Assembly: GCF_001443605.1 (NCBI RefSeq)
Contig: NZ_CP013118.1
Coordinates: 2,119,501-2,183,500 of the forward strand
Direction of reading: 5' to 3'
Source of the DNA: Salinivirga cyanobacteriivorans
GTDB taxonomy: Bacteria; Bacteroidota; Bacteroidia; Bacteroidales; Salinivirgaceae
DNA length: 64,000 bases
Below the pieces are notes generated by a model. The model worked only from the letters and a program-made list of their open reading frames with translations. It ran no database searches and was not told the DNA's origin. Shown piece by piece: positions 45,884 to 57,200 of this stretch. The position numbers and the translations under genes are program-made. The stretch's first letter is position 1, and every line of letters begins with the position of its first letter.

Positions 45884-48800
45884 TTAAAGCTTAACTATAT
45901 GATCTGCATTTTCAATTAATAAAGGGTTACTATCGGCAGCAATAATGGTGTGTCCCTTGTGAATTAACACCTCAAAAAATGAAATTAATTTTATGACATT
46001 TTCCGGATCCAGACCTTCTGAGGCGCTATCAAACAAAATCACAGCATGTTCATTACCAATGGAAACTAGCTTCTCAATAATTCCAATACGCTGTTGCTCG
46101 CCGCCTGACAACTTGTTGTAATTGCGGTCCGGCGAAAGGTAATCGAGGTTAATGGATTTAGCCAGGTCAATAAAAGCGCGGCTTTTGGCTGACCAAATAT
46201 TTTCCTTATCAAGTTCTGAAAGAGTTAGAGACAACCATTGTGCAATATTTTTACCTTTCACGGTAAAATTCAAAATTTCAGGTTTGTAACGCTGTCCTTC
46301 ACATTCGGGACACTTCTCTTCCACGTCGGGCAAAAAATCAAGGGAAGTTTTAATAATGCCTCCGCCTTTACAAACAGGACACTGAAATTTCTTTGCGTTA
46401 TATCCAAAATCTGCTGCTTTAAGCCCGGCCTGTTTTGCAGCTGCAGTATGTGAAAATACCTTTTTCAGATCGTTTAAAATACTAGACCTTGTGGCAATTG
46501 AACTGCGCCCTGTTGCACTGCTATTAAAATCACCGGAAAAAACCACGGTACTGTTTCTCATTGCGGACAATACTTTATAAAGATGCTGTATCAATTTTGT
46601 TTTGCCTGACCCCATTGGTCCTGCAATACAATTCAAAGCGTTGTAATAAAAGGAGTGCTCCAACCCCTCAATTTCCTGCAGTTTGTTTTTTGTCTTTGGA
46701 GTCCTGATTTTTTTGCCCGAAACATCAATTTTTTCATCAATTATAACTTGTAGGTTCTGTCCGGTGGAGCTATCAGACACAACCTCACCTCCTGACCTTC
46801 CGCTGCCGGGCCCAATTTCTATAACACGATCAGCCACCCTTAACATCTCCGGATGATGGTCGCTGAATACAATTGTATTTCCACGCATCCTTGCCAATTC
46901 AAAAGCTCTAATGAGGTGATTCCTGCCTTTATTATCCAATCCATAAGAGGGTTCATCCAGGATAATACACATCCCACTAAGGCTTGATGATAGCAAGCTA
47001 CTCAAACGAATCCATTTATGCTCTCCACCAGACAACATTGCAGCCGGGCGACCCAGAGGCAGTTTACCAAGGCCTGCATCAACTAAAAAGTGTATTTTTT
47101 CTTTTATCTGCTTCAGAAGCGGCTCTGAAATTTCTCTAAAGCCGGGATTTTCTAACCTATGAATTAGTTCAATAAGAGTAAGCTCCATAACCTGTCCCAT
47201 ATGAAGGCCATCAAATGTATACTTAAGCATTGAATCATTTAAACGATATCCGCTACATTGTATACATGGTTCATCAATTAATAATTCCATAGCCAGTTTG
47301 CCCCTTTTTGAGGGGAAATGTTTACGATACTCTGATTCAATCAGTCGGCACAAACCTTCCCATCGGTCGGTAAACTCATATACTCCTTTATTATTTTTCC
47401 TTTCAAAGGGCCATTTTACATGATACTGCATATCATTAGTACCAAACAATATCTTTTGCTTTTCAGATTTGCTAAACACATTCCATGGTCGTGCTAAATC
47501 TATTGAAGCCGACGAAGCCATAGCTTCCAGTATCCACCGGAATTTGTTATGTGTTGAAGTAAAATATGTAACTGTTTTGTGATCCGATAAAGCACCATTG
47601 AGCAAAGGTTTGTCCGGATTTGTGATAATATCTTCAGGTTGACACACTTTTCTAAAACCCGAACCTTCGCATACACTGCACACCGAATACTCATTAGACG
47701 TAGAAAAATCTGCAGCGCTAGCTTGTTTGCCATCAGGGTGTTTTGCAAAGCGGGCAAACAAGAGCCGCAATAAATCATACAAACCACTAACCGAGGCGAC
47801 GGTGGCTTTAATATCTGGCTTATGAAATTCATTATTAACCGCTACAGTGGGCGTCATACTATTTACTTTTCCAATATTGGCTGACGCTCCAAACTTCATC
47901 TGCAAACGCCTGAAACCAGCAAGGTTTTCTGTAAAAATTCGCTGCCCTTCCGAAAGTAGTGTATCTATTATAAGCGAAGTTTTGCCACTTCCCGACGGGC
48001 CGGTAACAGCTAAAATTTGGTTGAAAGGAACTTTAAGATCAATATTTTTCAGATTATTTGTAGCGATATCTTTTATATCAATAATCTGTATCTCACTGGG
48101 TTGAGCCGGCTTTTTGAAAGTCTGTTTTATGTTTTTCAAGAATTGCTGAGTGGGAGAATTATTTCCTGACAAGAAGGTTTTTGTATAACCATTAAATAAA
48201 CACGTCCCTCCCGCTTCGCCACCTTCCGGACCCAGGTCTACAATCCAGTCGGCCTGGTGTATTACCTGCATATCATGCTCTACAACTACAAGCGTATGTC
48301 CGTTGTGCAAAAATTGTTTTAACGTATCCATTAAGCGATCAATATCAGATGCATGCAGGCCTGTTGTGGGCTCGTCAAGGACATACAGTTGTTCAGACTT
48401 TACCGGACTCTGAAGATATTTGGCCAGCTTGATGCGTTGCGCCTCACCACCCGACAAAGTAGTAGATGGTTGCCCCAATTGTAAATATCCGAGTCCTAAA
48501 TCAATCAATACCTGGAGAAATCTCTTTATTCGTGTTTCTGTATTAAAAAATTCATAAGCTTCCTGAACATCCATTTGCAAAATTTCATGAATGCCTGAAC
48601 CCTTATATTTAACCTTCAGTATATGGTCACTATATCGCGCACCTTTACAAACAGGGCAGGGTTGTACCAAATCTTCAAAAATGTGCATGCCGGTGACATA
48701 ACTACCTGATCCATTACAAGCCTTGCACTGCCCCTCTTTATTGTTAAAAGAAAAATCACGGGCTTTTAATCCGCCAGCCTTAGCGGTGTTGGTGGCAGCA

Positions 48801-50473
48801 AATAATTTTCGAAGCTCATCAAACAGTCCCGTATAGGTAGCCGGATTACTCCTTGAGGTTCTGCCAATGGGCTTTTGATCGACGAAAATTACATTTTTAA
48901 AATGCCGGGATTTTAAAAGTCCGTGATAAACCAACGTACTTTTACCAGCCCCAGATACGCCTGTGATTACATTTAAGCCATTGCGGGCAAATACAAACTT
49001 CTGGCTAACAATATTATTTGCCCGTTCAATGTTAATTTCAAAAGTGGATACTCTGCCGCCTTTTTGAGCATTTACAGATATTTGGTGTGTCTTTATTAAA
49101 CTTTTTGCCGTAGGGCTATCCTTAATCTTTTCCTGAATAAGTATTTCTGGAGCACCTGAAAAAACCACATTTCCACCATACTTCCCTGCCCCGGGGCCAA
49201 GCTCTATTAAATGTTGCGCAGCCCTTATTATGGTCTCATTATGCTCAACAACCACTACAGTATTGCCATGAGCTACAAGGCTGTATATGTTTTCTATAAT
49301 CATGTGCACATCGCGTGGATGAAGTCCAATTGACGGCTCATCAAAAAGGTATAACACACCGGTAAGCCCGTTATAATTAAGCTGAGCAAGTCGCATGCGC
49401 CGTAATTCTCCCTGCGAAAGCGTTTCACTTAAACGGTTGGGTGAAATATGACCAAGGCTCAGGGCAATCAATTGCTCAAGTCGATCGGCAAGCAGTTTTA
49501 CCAAATCTTGTTCGCCCTGTGAGTTACACCTTATGTGCTTTATAACACGAAAAAGTTCTGCAAACGGGCGCGATTCATAGTCAAACAATGATTCATTGTG
49601 CCAGCTCACCTGTCGGGCGGTTTCATTCAAACGCGCGCCGCCACAAGCAGGGCACTTACGTGCTGAAACAAACTTCAAAATATTATCATTACGATCGCGA
49701 TGCAAAATTTCTTCCATAACCGGCAGGATCCCTTTATAAAATCCTTCATCACGGGGTTTGGCAGTCATACCCGACCACTTCATTCTTGATTCCAACGAAT
49801 GCTTACCGTACAGGACTTTTACCTTCTGGCTTCCATTCAGCACAACACCTTGTTGTTCGGCTGTCAATTTACTCCAGGGCGTATCCACATCAAACCCATG
49901 CGCATTGCATACTTTATTCAATTCATCAATTGTAACCTGAGAATAAATTGTATAACCATTTGGTAGTGTTATTTTTAATGCACCATCCCTGAGTGTTTTT
50001 GTTGAATCGTCGATCAGTTTATCTGCATCAATAAACTCCTCAATACCAAGCCCTTTGCATTTCGAGCACCAGCCCTGTTCGGTATTGAAAGAAAACTGAC
50101 TACGGGTCAGAGCAAGGTTTTGATCGTTATAGCGCGCAAATAATTGACGTAAAAAAGGAAGTATGTCGCTAAAAGTACCAGCAGTAGACCTCCGATTAGC
50201 CTGCACATAAGTTTGACCAACACTAAGAACCGGTAATAATCCATTTACATCTTTTACGTGCGATGGTCTGACCTTACCAAGTTTTGACCGGCTATAGGCA
50301 GAAAATGTTTCCAAATACATGCGCTGCCCCTCACGCTGCAAAACATCTTTTACTAAACTGCTTTTACCACTTCCCGAAACCCCTGTAATTACAGTAAATT
50401 TGCCCTTAGGTATTTGAAGATTTATATTTTTTAAATTGTACTCAGCTGCTCCAATTATTTTAATATCATCCAT
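45884..50473 (-). CDS. Double-length UvrA-like ATPase (four ABC modules, no UvrB-binding domain)
   Basis: A 1529-residue protein made of two fused UvrA-like units. Walker A motifs lie at about 31-38, 505-512, 825-832 and 1285-1292. Each ATPase carries a zinc module: CSKC/CPAC, CKAC/CPVC, CSVC/CIQC and CPVC/CPEC. Signatures are [36 protein letters not shown] and [11 protein letters not shown]. The UvrB-binding domain of canonical UvrA is absent: LFARYND passes almost at once to [14 protein letters not shown]. In the fourth ATPase Walker B reads [10 protein letters not shown] (Asp1482-Ser1483, no catalytic Glu) and the switch histidine is lost (IIAADSNP). It is unlikely to replace UvrA in excision repair; DNA or ribosome-ligand protection are possibilities. 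The start at 50473 is preferred because a promoter element lies upstream within the longer reading (50530). Confidence 0.9.
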   Translation of the reverse strand: MDDIKIIGAAEYNLKNINLQIPKGKFTVITGVSGSGKSSLVKDVLQREGQRMYLETFSAYSRSKLGKVRPSHVKDVNGLLPVLSVGQTYVQANRRSTAGTFSDILPFLRQLFARYNDQNLALTRSQFSFNTEQGWCSKCKGLGIEEFIDADKLIDDSTKTLRDGALKITLPNGYTIYSQVTIDELNKVCNAHGFDVDTPWSKLTAEQQGVVLNGSQKVKVLYGKHSLESRMKWSGMTAKPRDEGFYKGILPVMEEILHRDRNDNILKFVSARKCPACGGARLNETARQVSWHNESLFDYESRPFAELFRVIKHIRCNSQGEQDLVKLLADRLEQLIALSLGHISPNRLSETLSQGELRRMRLAQLNYNGLTGVLYLFDEPSIGLHPRDVHMIIENIYSLVAHGNTVVVVEHNETIIRAAQHLIELGPGAGKYGGNVVFSGAPEILIQEKIKDSPTAKSLIKTHQISVNAQKGGRVSTFEINIERANNIVSQKFVFARNGLNVITGVSGAGKSTLVYHGLLKSRHFKNVIFVDQKPIGRTSRSNPATYTGLFDELRKLFAATNTAKAGGLKARDFSFNNKEGQCKACNGSGSYVTGMHIFEDLVQPCPVCKGARYSDHILKVKYKGSGIHEILQMDVQEAYEFFNTETRIKRFLQVLIDLGLGYLQLGQPSTTLSGGEAQRIKLAKYLQSPVKSEQLYVLDEPTTGLHASDIDRLMDTLKQFLHNGHTLVVVEHDMQVIHQADWIVDLGPEGGEAGGTCLFNGYTKTFLSGNNSPTQQFLKNIKQTFKKPAQPSEIQIIDIKDIATNNLKNIDLKVPFNQILAVTGPSGSGKTSLIIDTLLSEGQRIFTENLAGFRRLQMKFGASANIGKVNSMTPTVAVNNEFHKPDIKATVASVSGLYDLLRLLFARFAKHPDGKQASAADFSTSNEYSVCSVCEGSGFRKVCQPEDIITNPDKPLLNGALSDHKTVTYFTSTHNKFRWILEAMASSASIDLARPWNVFSKSEKQKILFGTNDMQYHVKWPFERKNNKGVYEFTDRWEGLCRLIESEYRKHFPSKRGKLAMELLIDEPCIQCSGYRLNDSMLKYTFDGLHMGQVMELTLIELIHRLENPGFREISEPLLKQIKEKIHFLVDAGLGKLPLGRPAAMLSGGEHKWIRLSSLLSSSLSGMCIILDEPSYGLDNKGRNHLIRAFELARMRGNTIVFSDHHPEMLRVADRVIEIGPGSGRSGGEVVSDSSTGQNLQVIIDEKIDVSGKKIRTPKTKNKLQEIEGLEHSFYYNALNCIAGPMGSGKTKLIQHLYKVLSAMRNSTVVFSGDFNSSATGRSSIATRSSILNDLKKVFSHTAAAKQAGLKAADFGYNAKKFQCPVCKGGGIIKTSLDFLPDVEEKCPECEGQRYKPEILNFTVKGKNIAQWLSLTLSELDKENIWSAKSRAFIDLAKSINLDYLSPDRNYNKLSGGEQQRIGIIEKLVSIGNEHAVILFDSASEGLDPENVIKLISFFEVLIHKGHTIIAADSNPLLIENADHIVKL

Positions 50474-50842
50474 AATGGTGGAATTTGGCCCAAAGGTAGG
50501 GCTTTGAATTAAAATGTGCAGCCACGGCAAAAAGAACCCTTAATTTTTATATTTTAGATGAAAATTTATTCATTTTAAACTCAAACGTACGATACCTTTT
50601 GATTTAAAAGGTGACAATAAGAAAACCACTTGACTTTGTGTCTTTGATAAGAAGGCGTCAACGACAAGTCATCCGAAGTCTTTGAAAACAAGGGGCTTAC
50701 ATTCGTAATCGACTGTTTCAAAGACGAAAACCTTTAGCTCACGAGCAACGCGAGTAATAACGCAGTATTTGGCGTTTGCTTAAAAAGACTGAATAAATGC
50801 ATAAAATCACGCTATAAAACAACAATATTTAAAACGCAACGA
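50474..50842. other. Gene-free 369-nt divergent region with an inverted repeat
   Basis: No open frame of note. GTCTTTGAAA at 50678-50687 and its exact complement TTTCAAAGAC at 50716-50725 enclose 28 nt. A third related half, GTCTTTGATAA, lies near 50639-50650. The region separates the divergent UvrA-like and sensor kinase genes. It could hold an operator, a structured RNA or the remnant of a small repeat element. No promoter for the kinase gene was recognised. Confidence 0.5.
50491..50498 (-). promoter_or_regulatory. -7 element upstream of the UvrA-like gene
   Basis: Minus-strand TACCTTTG (plus CAAAGGTA) is an exact TAnnTTTG match, 17 nt upstream of the ATG at 50473. It falls inside the longer alternative frame and so argues against it. 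Confidence 0.45.
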
Positions 50843-53749
50843 ATGAAATTCCCTCTGGCCTGCACTACAATCAAAAATTCATTGGTAATATTAGCGCTCT
50901 TTTTGTCGATTGATGCAGGTGGACAGCAACCTATTTTTAAAAACTATTCCATAGACAACGGACTTCTCAGTAATGAGGTTTACCATGTTATACAGGACCA
51001 GGAAGGTTACATGTGGAATGCCACGGGACAGGGTGTGAACAAATATAACAGTTACAGCTTCAAAAATTTTAATCAACTGGATGGCCTTCCGGACAATACT
51101 GTATTAGAATTATTTGAAGACCCAAAGGGCCGCATTTGGACGGTAACGCTTACCGGTAAGCTGGCGTGGATTAAAAACGATACAATTAATATTTATCCAT
51201 ATAATGACATACTTTTTAAGCATAATACTAAAAAAAGACATCCCATTAAAAAAAGTTTTTATGTGGATTCACTTGATAACGTCTACATTAGCTTTTATGA
51301 CAATAATCCAATAAAAATAGATGCTTATGGAAGTGTTACAATGTTGAAGCCACAGCAGCCGAACGCTTCCATAATTCAATTAATCACAAAGGACAAAATA
51401 GTTTATGGGTGTATTAAAACCACATCAGGCCTACTAATTAAAAACCCGGTAATAGCCAACAAATCACATAATTTTAAATTGAGGAAAGGCTTCAGATCAG
51501 TCAGCTGCAGATTCAAACAAAACATCTTATACTCCGACCTAAACAGGCTTCACTATTTTGATTCATTAGGCAAACTGAACACTCATAATTTTGAAAAACA
51601 AATTCTCTGGATTTCGGAGGACAGAAAAGGGCTGCTTTGGATTAGTTTTTTGGATAATGGCATTAAAGCATACAAAAACCTCAACTTTTCAGAATCCGTA
51701 TATCATTTTTTACCTGAGTATGATATTTCTTCCGTAACATTAGATCATGAAGGTGGATATTGGTTTACAACACTTAAAAACGGAGTCTTTTACACCCCAT
51801 CCTTACAGTTTAAAAAACTTATACCTGGTAAAAAAGGAGAGTCAGAAAATATTGATAACATTTTATCATTTGATAAAAAGATTTGGTTTAGCGGAGGATC
51901 GGGCAAATACTTCACTTATAATTTCAACAAACTGGAAACTATAAAGTACGGGAAACCAAAAAATTTTGGGAACAGTAAGATGATAAAAGCATTTGGAGAT
52001 AGTATCATTCTTAGTGAATCAAATAAAGGGACTTTCTTAATTTACAAAAACCAGCTCACAAAAATCAGCAAACGTTATTTTTCTGATGCCATTATGTTAA
52101 AAAACAACAACATACATCTATTTTACAGACGTAAATCTAAAAAAATAAATACCCCTTACTATGCGATAACCGAATACACGAATTTTTATGAAATATATAC
52201 CGTTCAACTTTACAAAGACAATGAAGTATGGCTGGGAACCGACAGAGGATTGTTTCGGCTAAACCTGAAAACAAAAGAGATTAAAGAAATAAACAGCAGT
52301 AAATTACTGAGAAACAGAATCAATGTAATTATAAAAGATGGCAAAAACAAACTATGGATTGGCACACAAGGTAGTGGTCTTATAAAATATGGAGATACCG
52401 TAGAGGCACATTATAAGAAAGAAGATGGCTTATCAGGAAACTCTATTAATGCCATAAAATTAATCAATGATACTTTATGGATCGGGACTAACCATGGTAT
52501 TACAAGAGCAGCATTAATCAATGATTCCATTCAGAAGACCTACATTACAGACATTACAAAAGGTCATGGGTTACCAGCCAATGAAATTCATGATATTGCT
52601 TTCCTAAACAACAGTGTTTTTGCAGCAACCAATAAGGGAGTGGGCTTTTTCCCCAGAAATATACAACCACACTCATCCCCGTTATATATTACCAATTTTA
52701 AAATATCAGGTAAAGATACGGTACTGCTAAAAAACTACCAATTACAACATGATCAGAATTATATTGAAATATCATTCGTTTCTATCAACTATCAGCGGAA
52801 TAAACCAATTGAATATTATTTTTTGATGGAGGGGCTTGATAAAAAGTGGCGTAAAACAACAGACCTTTCAGTGCAATACCCCTCGCTGGATCCCGGTTCA
52901 TATCTATTGCGCATCAAAGCAGTTAACAGCTTTGGAAAAACAAATTCTGACGAAGTTCAAATATCCATTACAATAAAAAAACCTTACTATCAAACGTATT
53001 GGTTTTATGCAACTATTATGCTACTTGTTGTATTCCTGGTTTATACTGTTTTTCATATCATATTCAAATTCAGACTTAAGGAGATAGATAAACGAAGTTC
53101 CTTGGAAAAAGAACTGAATAAATCAAGACAGCAGGCATTGAGTACCCAGATGAATCCTCATTTTATCTATAATTCGCTGACGTCGGTTCAGAACTATATT
53201 TTAAACAATAATGCCCTAAAATCAAGTGAGTATTTATCGAAACTAGGTGGGCTGATGCGCAGAATGCTGGACAATTCCCAACACACCTACATTACCTTGC
53301 AAGAAGAGGTAGAAGCGTTGCAACATTATGTAGACATGGAGCTGTTACGATTTCACCAAGATTTTAATTTCGAGCTTGATATCGACAAACAACTGAATTT
53401 GCATGAAATTTATGTACCTCCCCTATTTTTGCAACCATACGTTGAAAATGCCATACACCATGGCTTAAGATTAAAAAAAGGCAGCAAACAACTCAAGGTT
53501 AACATATTTAACAGCAATGAGCAGGTAAACATACACATTGAAGACAATGGTGTAGGCAGAAGAAAATCGAAAGAGATACAAGAAAACCTAAGAAGCATTC
53601 ACAGATCGCAAGGCATGCAAATAACAAAGAAAAGACTAAAACTCTTCAATAAACTTTATAAGAGTGAATTTAAAGTAAGTGCATTCGATGTAAACCCAGT
53701 AAATCAGGATACAGGCACAAGAATTGAGATAGTTTTTTCACCATTTTAA
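50843..53749 (+). CDS. Propeller/Y_Y_Y sensor histidine kinase (LytS-type kinase domain)
   Basis: A 968-residue sensor. A signal peptide (about 1-28) leads into a periplasmic two-component-type beta-propeller: IWTVTLTGKLAWI, VWLGTDRGLFRL, LWIGTQGSGLIKYG, LWIGTNHGITRA. A Y_Y_Y domain follows (about 655-715), then one membrane helix (about 720-745). The kinase is of the LytS/His_kinase type with MNPHFIYNSLTSVQNYI, phosphoacceptor His near 774, and a GHKL ATPase with PYVENAIHHG and EDNGVGR. There is no receiver or DNA-binding domain and no LytTR regulator beside it, so the partner is encoded elsewhere. The HEAT-like gene follows 14 nt later. Confidence 0.92.
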   Translation: MKFPLACTTIKNSLVILALFLSIDAGGQQPIFKNYSIDNGLLSNEVYHVIQDQEGYMWNATGQGVNKYNSYSFKNFNQLDGLPDNTVLELFEDPKGRIWTVTLTGKLAWIKNDTINIYPYNDILFKHNTKKRHPIKKSFYVDSLDNVYISFYDNNPIKIDAYGSVTMLKPQQPNASIIQLITKDKIVYGCIKTTSGLLIKNPVIANKSHNFKLRKGFRSVSCRFKQNILYSDLNRLHYFDSLGKLNTHNFEKQILWISEDRKGLLWISFLDNGIKAYKNLNFSESVYHFLPEYDISSVTLDHEGGYWFTTLKNGVFYTPSLQFKKLIPGKKGESENIDNILSFDKKIWFSGGSGKYFTYNFNKLETIKYGKPKNFGNSKMIKAFGDSIILSESNKGTFLIYKNQLTKISKRYFSDAIMLKNNNIHLFYRRKSKKINTPYYAITEYTNFYEIYTVQLYKDNEVWLGTDRGLFRLNLKTKEIKEINSSKLLRNRINVIIKDGKNKLWIGTQGSGLIKYGDTVEAHYKKEDGLSGNSINAIKLINDTLWIGTNHGITRAALINDSIQKTYITDITKGHGLPANEIHDIAFLNNSVFAATNKGVGFFPRNIQPHSSPLYITNFKISGKDTVLLKNYQLQHDQNYIEISFVSINYQRNKPIEYYFLMEGLDKKWRKTTDLSVQYPSLDPGSYLLRIKAVNSFGKTNSDEVQISITIKKPYYQTYWFYATIMLLVVFLVYTVFHIIFKFRLKEIDKRSSLEKELNKSRQQALSTQMNPHFIYNSLTSVQNYILNNNALKSSEYLSKLGGLMRRMLDNSQHTYITLQEEVEALQHYVDMELLRFHQDFNFELDIDKQLNLHEIYVPPLFLQPYVENAIHHGLRLKKGSKQLKVNIFNSNEQVNIHIEDNGVGRRKSKEIQENLRSIHRSQGMQITKKRLKLFNKLYKSEFKVSAFDVNPVNQDTGTRIEIVFSPF

Positions 53750-53763
53750 TAGTTCAAACATAA

Positions 53764-54279
53764 ATGGACCCCGAACAATTAAAAGAAATACTTCTAAACA
53801 ATCTGTCGAAGGAAACCAAAAAGTGGGCAGCAAATATTTGTGTGAAGCAACCAGCTATGCTGGAGCAGGCTTGGCTATGGCTAAAAACAGCGGACGATCC
53901 CCTAAAATGGAGAGCTTGTTGGATATTCGAAGAAGTGTGCATTCAACACAATAATATAAAAAAACAGTATATTGAAAAAGTTGCAAAACTCTATACTAAA
54001 ACCTCACACGAATCGCTGCAGCGCATGTTGGGGAAAATACTCACCAGTACAAATGTACCTGATGATTACGAAAGCATTATACTCAACACAGCTTTCGAAA
54101 GATTTCAAGATCCTCAGAAAGCCATTGCTGTGCGGGTTCATGCCATGCAAATTGCTTTTAACCTGGTCAAAAAGTACCCGGACCTGAAAAACGAACTAAA
54201 AAGCACTATCCAACATTATTACGATACCGGGAGCAGTGGTTTTAAATCAAGAGCCGGAAAACTACTTGCCCAACTATAA
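53764..54279 (+). CDS. HEAT-like repeat protein, function unknown
   Basis: A 171-residue soluble helical protein. Helical pairs such as PLKWRACWIFEEVC and KAIAVRVHAMQIAFNLV resemble HEAT/ARM repeats. No enzyme motif and no signal peptide are seen. It starts 14 nt after the sensor kinase stop, so the two are probably co-transcribed; whether it works with the kinase is open. Its stop codon directly abuts that of the convergent sprA gene. Confidence 0.75.
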   Translation: MDPEQLKEILLNNLSKETKKWAANICVKQPAMLEQAWLWLKTADDPLKWRACWIFEEVCIQHNNIKKQYIEKVAKLYTKTSHESLQRMLGKILTSTNVPDDYESIILNTAFERFQDPQKAIAVRVHAMQIAFNLVKKYPDLKNELKSTIQHYYDTGSSGFKSRAGKLLAQL

Positions 54280-57200
54280 TCAACCAGTATCAACAAGGCG
54301 GAACTTAAAGCTAAACCCAAAGTTCAGGACTGTAGTTTTATAAGGTGGTGACATTTTGGGCTCGGTCATGGTGTAATCAAGGTAACCTCTTAATTCTAGA
54401 TTTTTCGAAAAACGGTAATTGGCGGTAAAACCGAATTTATAGACCAGTTTGCCATCTACCAATTCTGTAAAATCGCTGTCAGGCTTGTGTACATATTTCA
54501 CATCATCAGCAATACTAAAATCGGCCCGTAGCTCCACAGGGCTGTTAAACTTACGCTGGCCACCTCCACGTGTACGGAATACAAGTGTAAGATTATCGAA
54601 CCGGTAACCACTTCCTATTACGAGTTCATTTCTTCGTGATTCTGCAACGTTATTGTTTGATGTATTGAGACTCAAAGTTCGGCGTTTGTTAAATGCCAAA
54701 CGCGTGGTAACATTACTTTTCCAGGTCATATTAACCTCAAAGAAAGGAAGGAAGTCTTCACTGATAGTAATTTGACTTATACTATTTCTGGTAACAAAAA
54801 GTGAAGTATCCTGTTGGCTTCTGATAAAGGACAACCCATCGTTGTTAGGGTCATTTTCGCTCAGGTCGGACCATGAAGGATTATTTGTATACCCGCCCAT
54901 AGTAAAAACAGCCTTATAACTGTGTTGCAATTTAAAGTTTCTGAAGTTGTTTTTAAAAACACCAAATTGCATAAAACCATCATAGTCTATGCGCCAGTCG
55001 GGACGCAATAAGCTAAAAATAGGTCGCACAACGCTTAAAGCCACATTATTCACTTCTGTACCATCTACATAGGCTGCAATAAAAGCGGGCACTACCACAT
55101 CCTGTGAATAGGATGGATATCCATCGGGATATCCTCCCTCGGTTAAATCGTTAGGATCGTAACCATTTACACCTGCTCTTTGTGCGGCGAGGCGCTGAGC
55201 AATTTTCTTACGATTGCTCAAAAATTCGCGGTATACATCATTGGTGTATTCACGATCATCCATTTTATCAAAGGCCGAACTAAAAGTCCATACCGACATG
55301 CTCCAATTACCAGTAGAGCGAACTGAAGTAGGTGTTGATGGTTGAAAACCTTCATAAGTATCACTATAATAATAGCGGTCTGTATTTCGGGTACGCGCCC
55401 ATTGCGCTTTCAGTTTAATCTCCAAACCATTCAGTGGTATGTAAGTTCCATTAACTGACATATTCTCCTGAAAGGTCATTGTATAAGGTTCAATCAAAGT
55501 CGAATCAATATCATCTTCGAGCCAATCATCTTTCAATGCACGTTCCATAAATTCGGGATCTGAAAGACCAAATACATATTCCCAGCCGGGTCTGGCGTCG
55601 TTTTCTCTAAAACTCATACCTAAGGCGTTGGGCGCACTACTAATTCCGTGCATTATCGATCCGTTATTCTGCGTATAATCCATGCGTGCCGATTTAAGAC
55701 CTGTTCCTATACGCACAAAATACTCCGACATAATCTGTAATGGACCCTGACTCCGCTGTTTTTTCCCGGTTACAACAAGACTAACATCTTCCAGGTCATT
55801 TTCAGGTTTTAATATTATTCTCCGATCATCATCTACCTCATAGCGCATCTCAACATCATTTCCTTCGGCATCGACCAACTTTATGGTTACATCTTCGGTT
55901 CCTAACCTATGAAAGATGGTTCGCTCATCACCGGCTTCCAGGTCAAACTCACGCTTTTCATATGTGACTTCATACTTAATTTTTTCATCGAAGCGCTCTG
56001 ACAGTGGCTTTTTAAACTTACGGTGAATATCTGAAATGTATTGCGATTGTTTGAATAACCGATCAAAGGCCAAATTGGCTCCGCCATTAATGGTATTGTT
56101 GTTTTGTATGCTATGGCCGGGTTCAATATCGGTATTCAACTCAGGACCTCTGTTCCAGTCGTAAGTGCCAGTGTATCCGGCCGTAGCATTTATCCATTTA
56201 AGTCCGGGAATTTTACTCAGTGGCAATTGATAAGTAACAGCTATATTTTGGTTGTATTGTGTCATAGTACCCAACTGATAAAACTCCTCCATGATATCGT
56301 TCCTAATTGAGTCGTACTTGGGCATTCCTCTTTCAACCTTCCCCTCCGGTTCATCAATGCGTGCTATGGCACTGGCATCAAAGTTTACTTTTATACTTTT
56401 AGACAGATTATAAACCAACCCATAGTTACGGTTCCAGGTGAAATTTTTATCATAAGTAGGCTGAAACACCTGATCAGGAATATTCAGGTTTCGCCTTTTC
56501 ATTTTATTGTACTTACGTGAAACCACACTGGAGAAACTCACTTGTGATGGGGCATAGTTGATATTGAAGTCTTTAATAAGTCCAAAGTAATTACTGTTGA
56601 GATCTGCATTTTTGAATGGCTCCCAGGGCTCTATGCGATTATTGTAAATATAATTTATGGAGCCAGTGTGTTGCTGCTGATTGTGATAAGCAAGATTTAC
56701 ATCACGGTTATAATTCTGATTATAGGAGTACGAGAATGACCAATTGTTTAGGTCATAGAAATGCGGATCTTTCTTTTGTTTGCCAAAGCGCACTCCGGTA
56801 AAATTTATGCTGCGTCGCATATTATACTTACGGGCAAGCTTTTTAAGCTCATCCTGTTCCGACGGGGAGAGGCCTTCCAGCGATTTATCAAATTCAATAT
56901 CTTTGGCCAGAGGGTTATACTTTGGATTTGTAAAAGTCTCGGCATATCCTACATACATTGGTATTTTCACACCCATGTCTTCCGGAAAAAACTGGCCCAA
57001 CTGTAAGCTGGTATTAACATCGTATTGATATATTTCATTCAACTGCCGTTCGTTTAGTTTTTGCTCTAATCCACCAAACCCTGGTTTCGAAGTGGCGCCG
57101 GCCAAAGTTACAGTACCAAGGTCAGCCAACTGGGCGGTTAACCTGGCATTGGCAGCCCAACCACCTTCTTCGTCGAATTCGGTCAACCGCAGTTCATTAA

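Noticed and set aside
45884..50473. Canonical uvrA for nucleotide excision repair
   Set aside because: Four ATPase modules, no UvrB-binding domain and a degenerate last site are inconsistent with standard UvrA.
50474..50530. Longer N terminus (19 residues) for the UvrA-like protein
   Set aside because: The extension contains a promoter-like element and no conserved residues; [17 protein letters not shown] is the family start.
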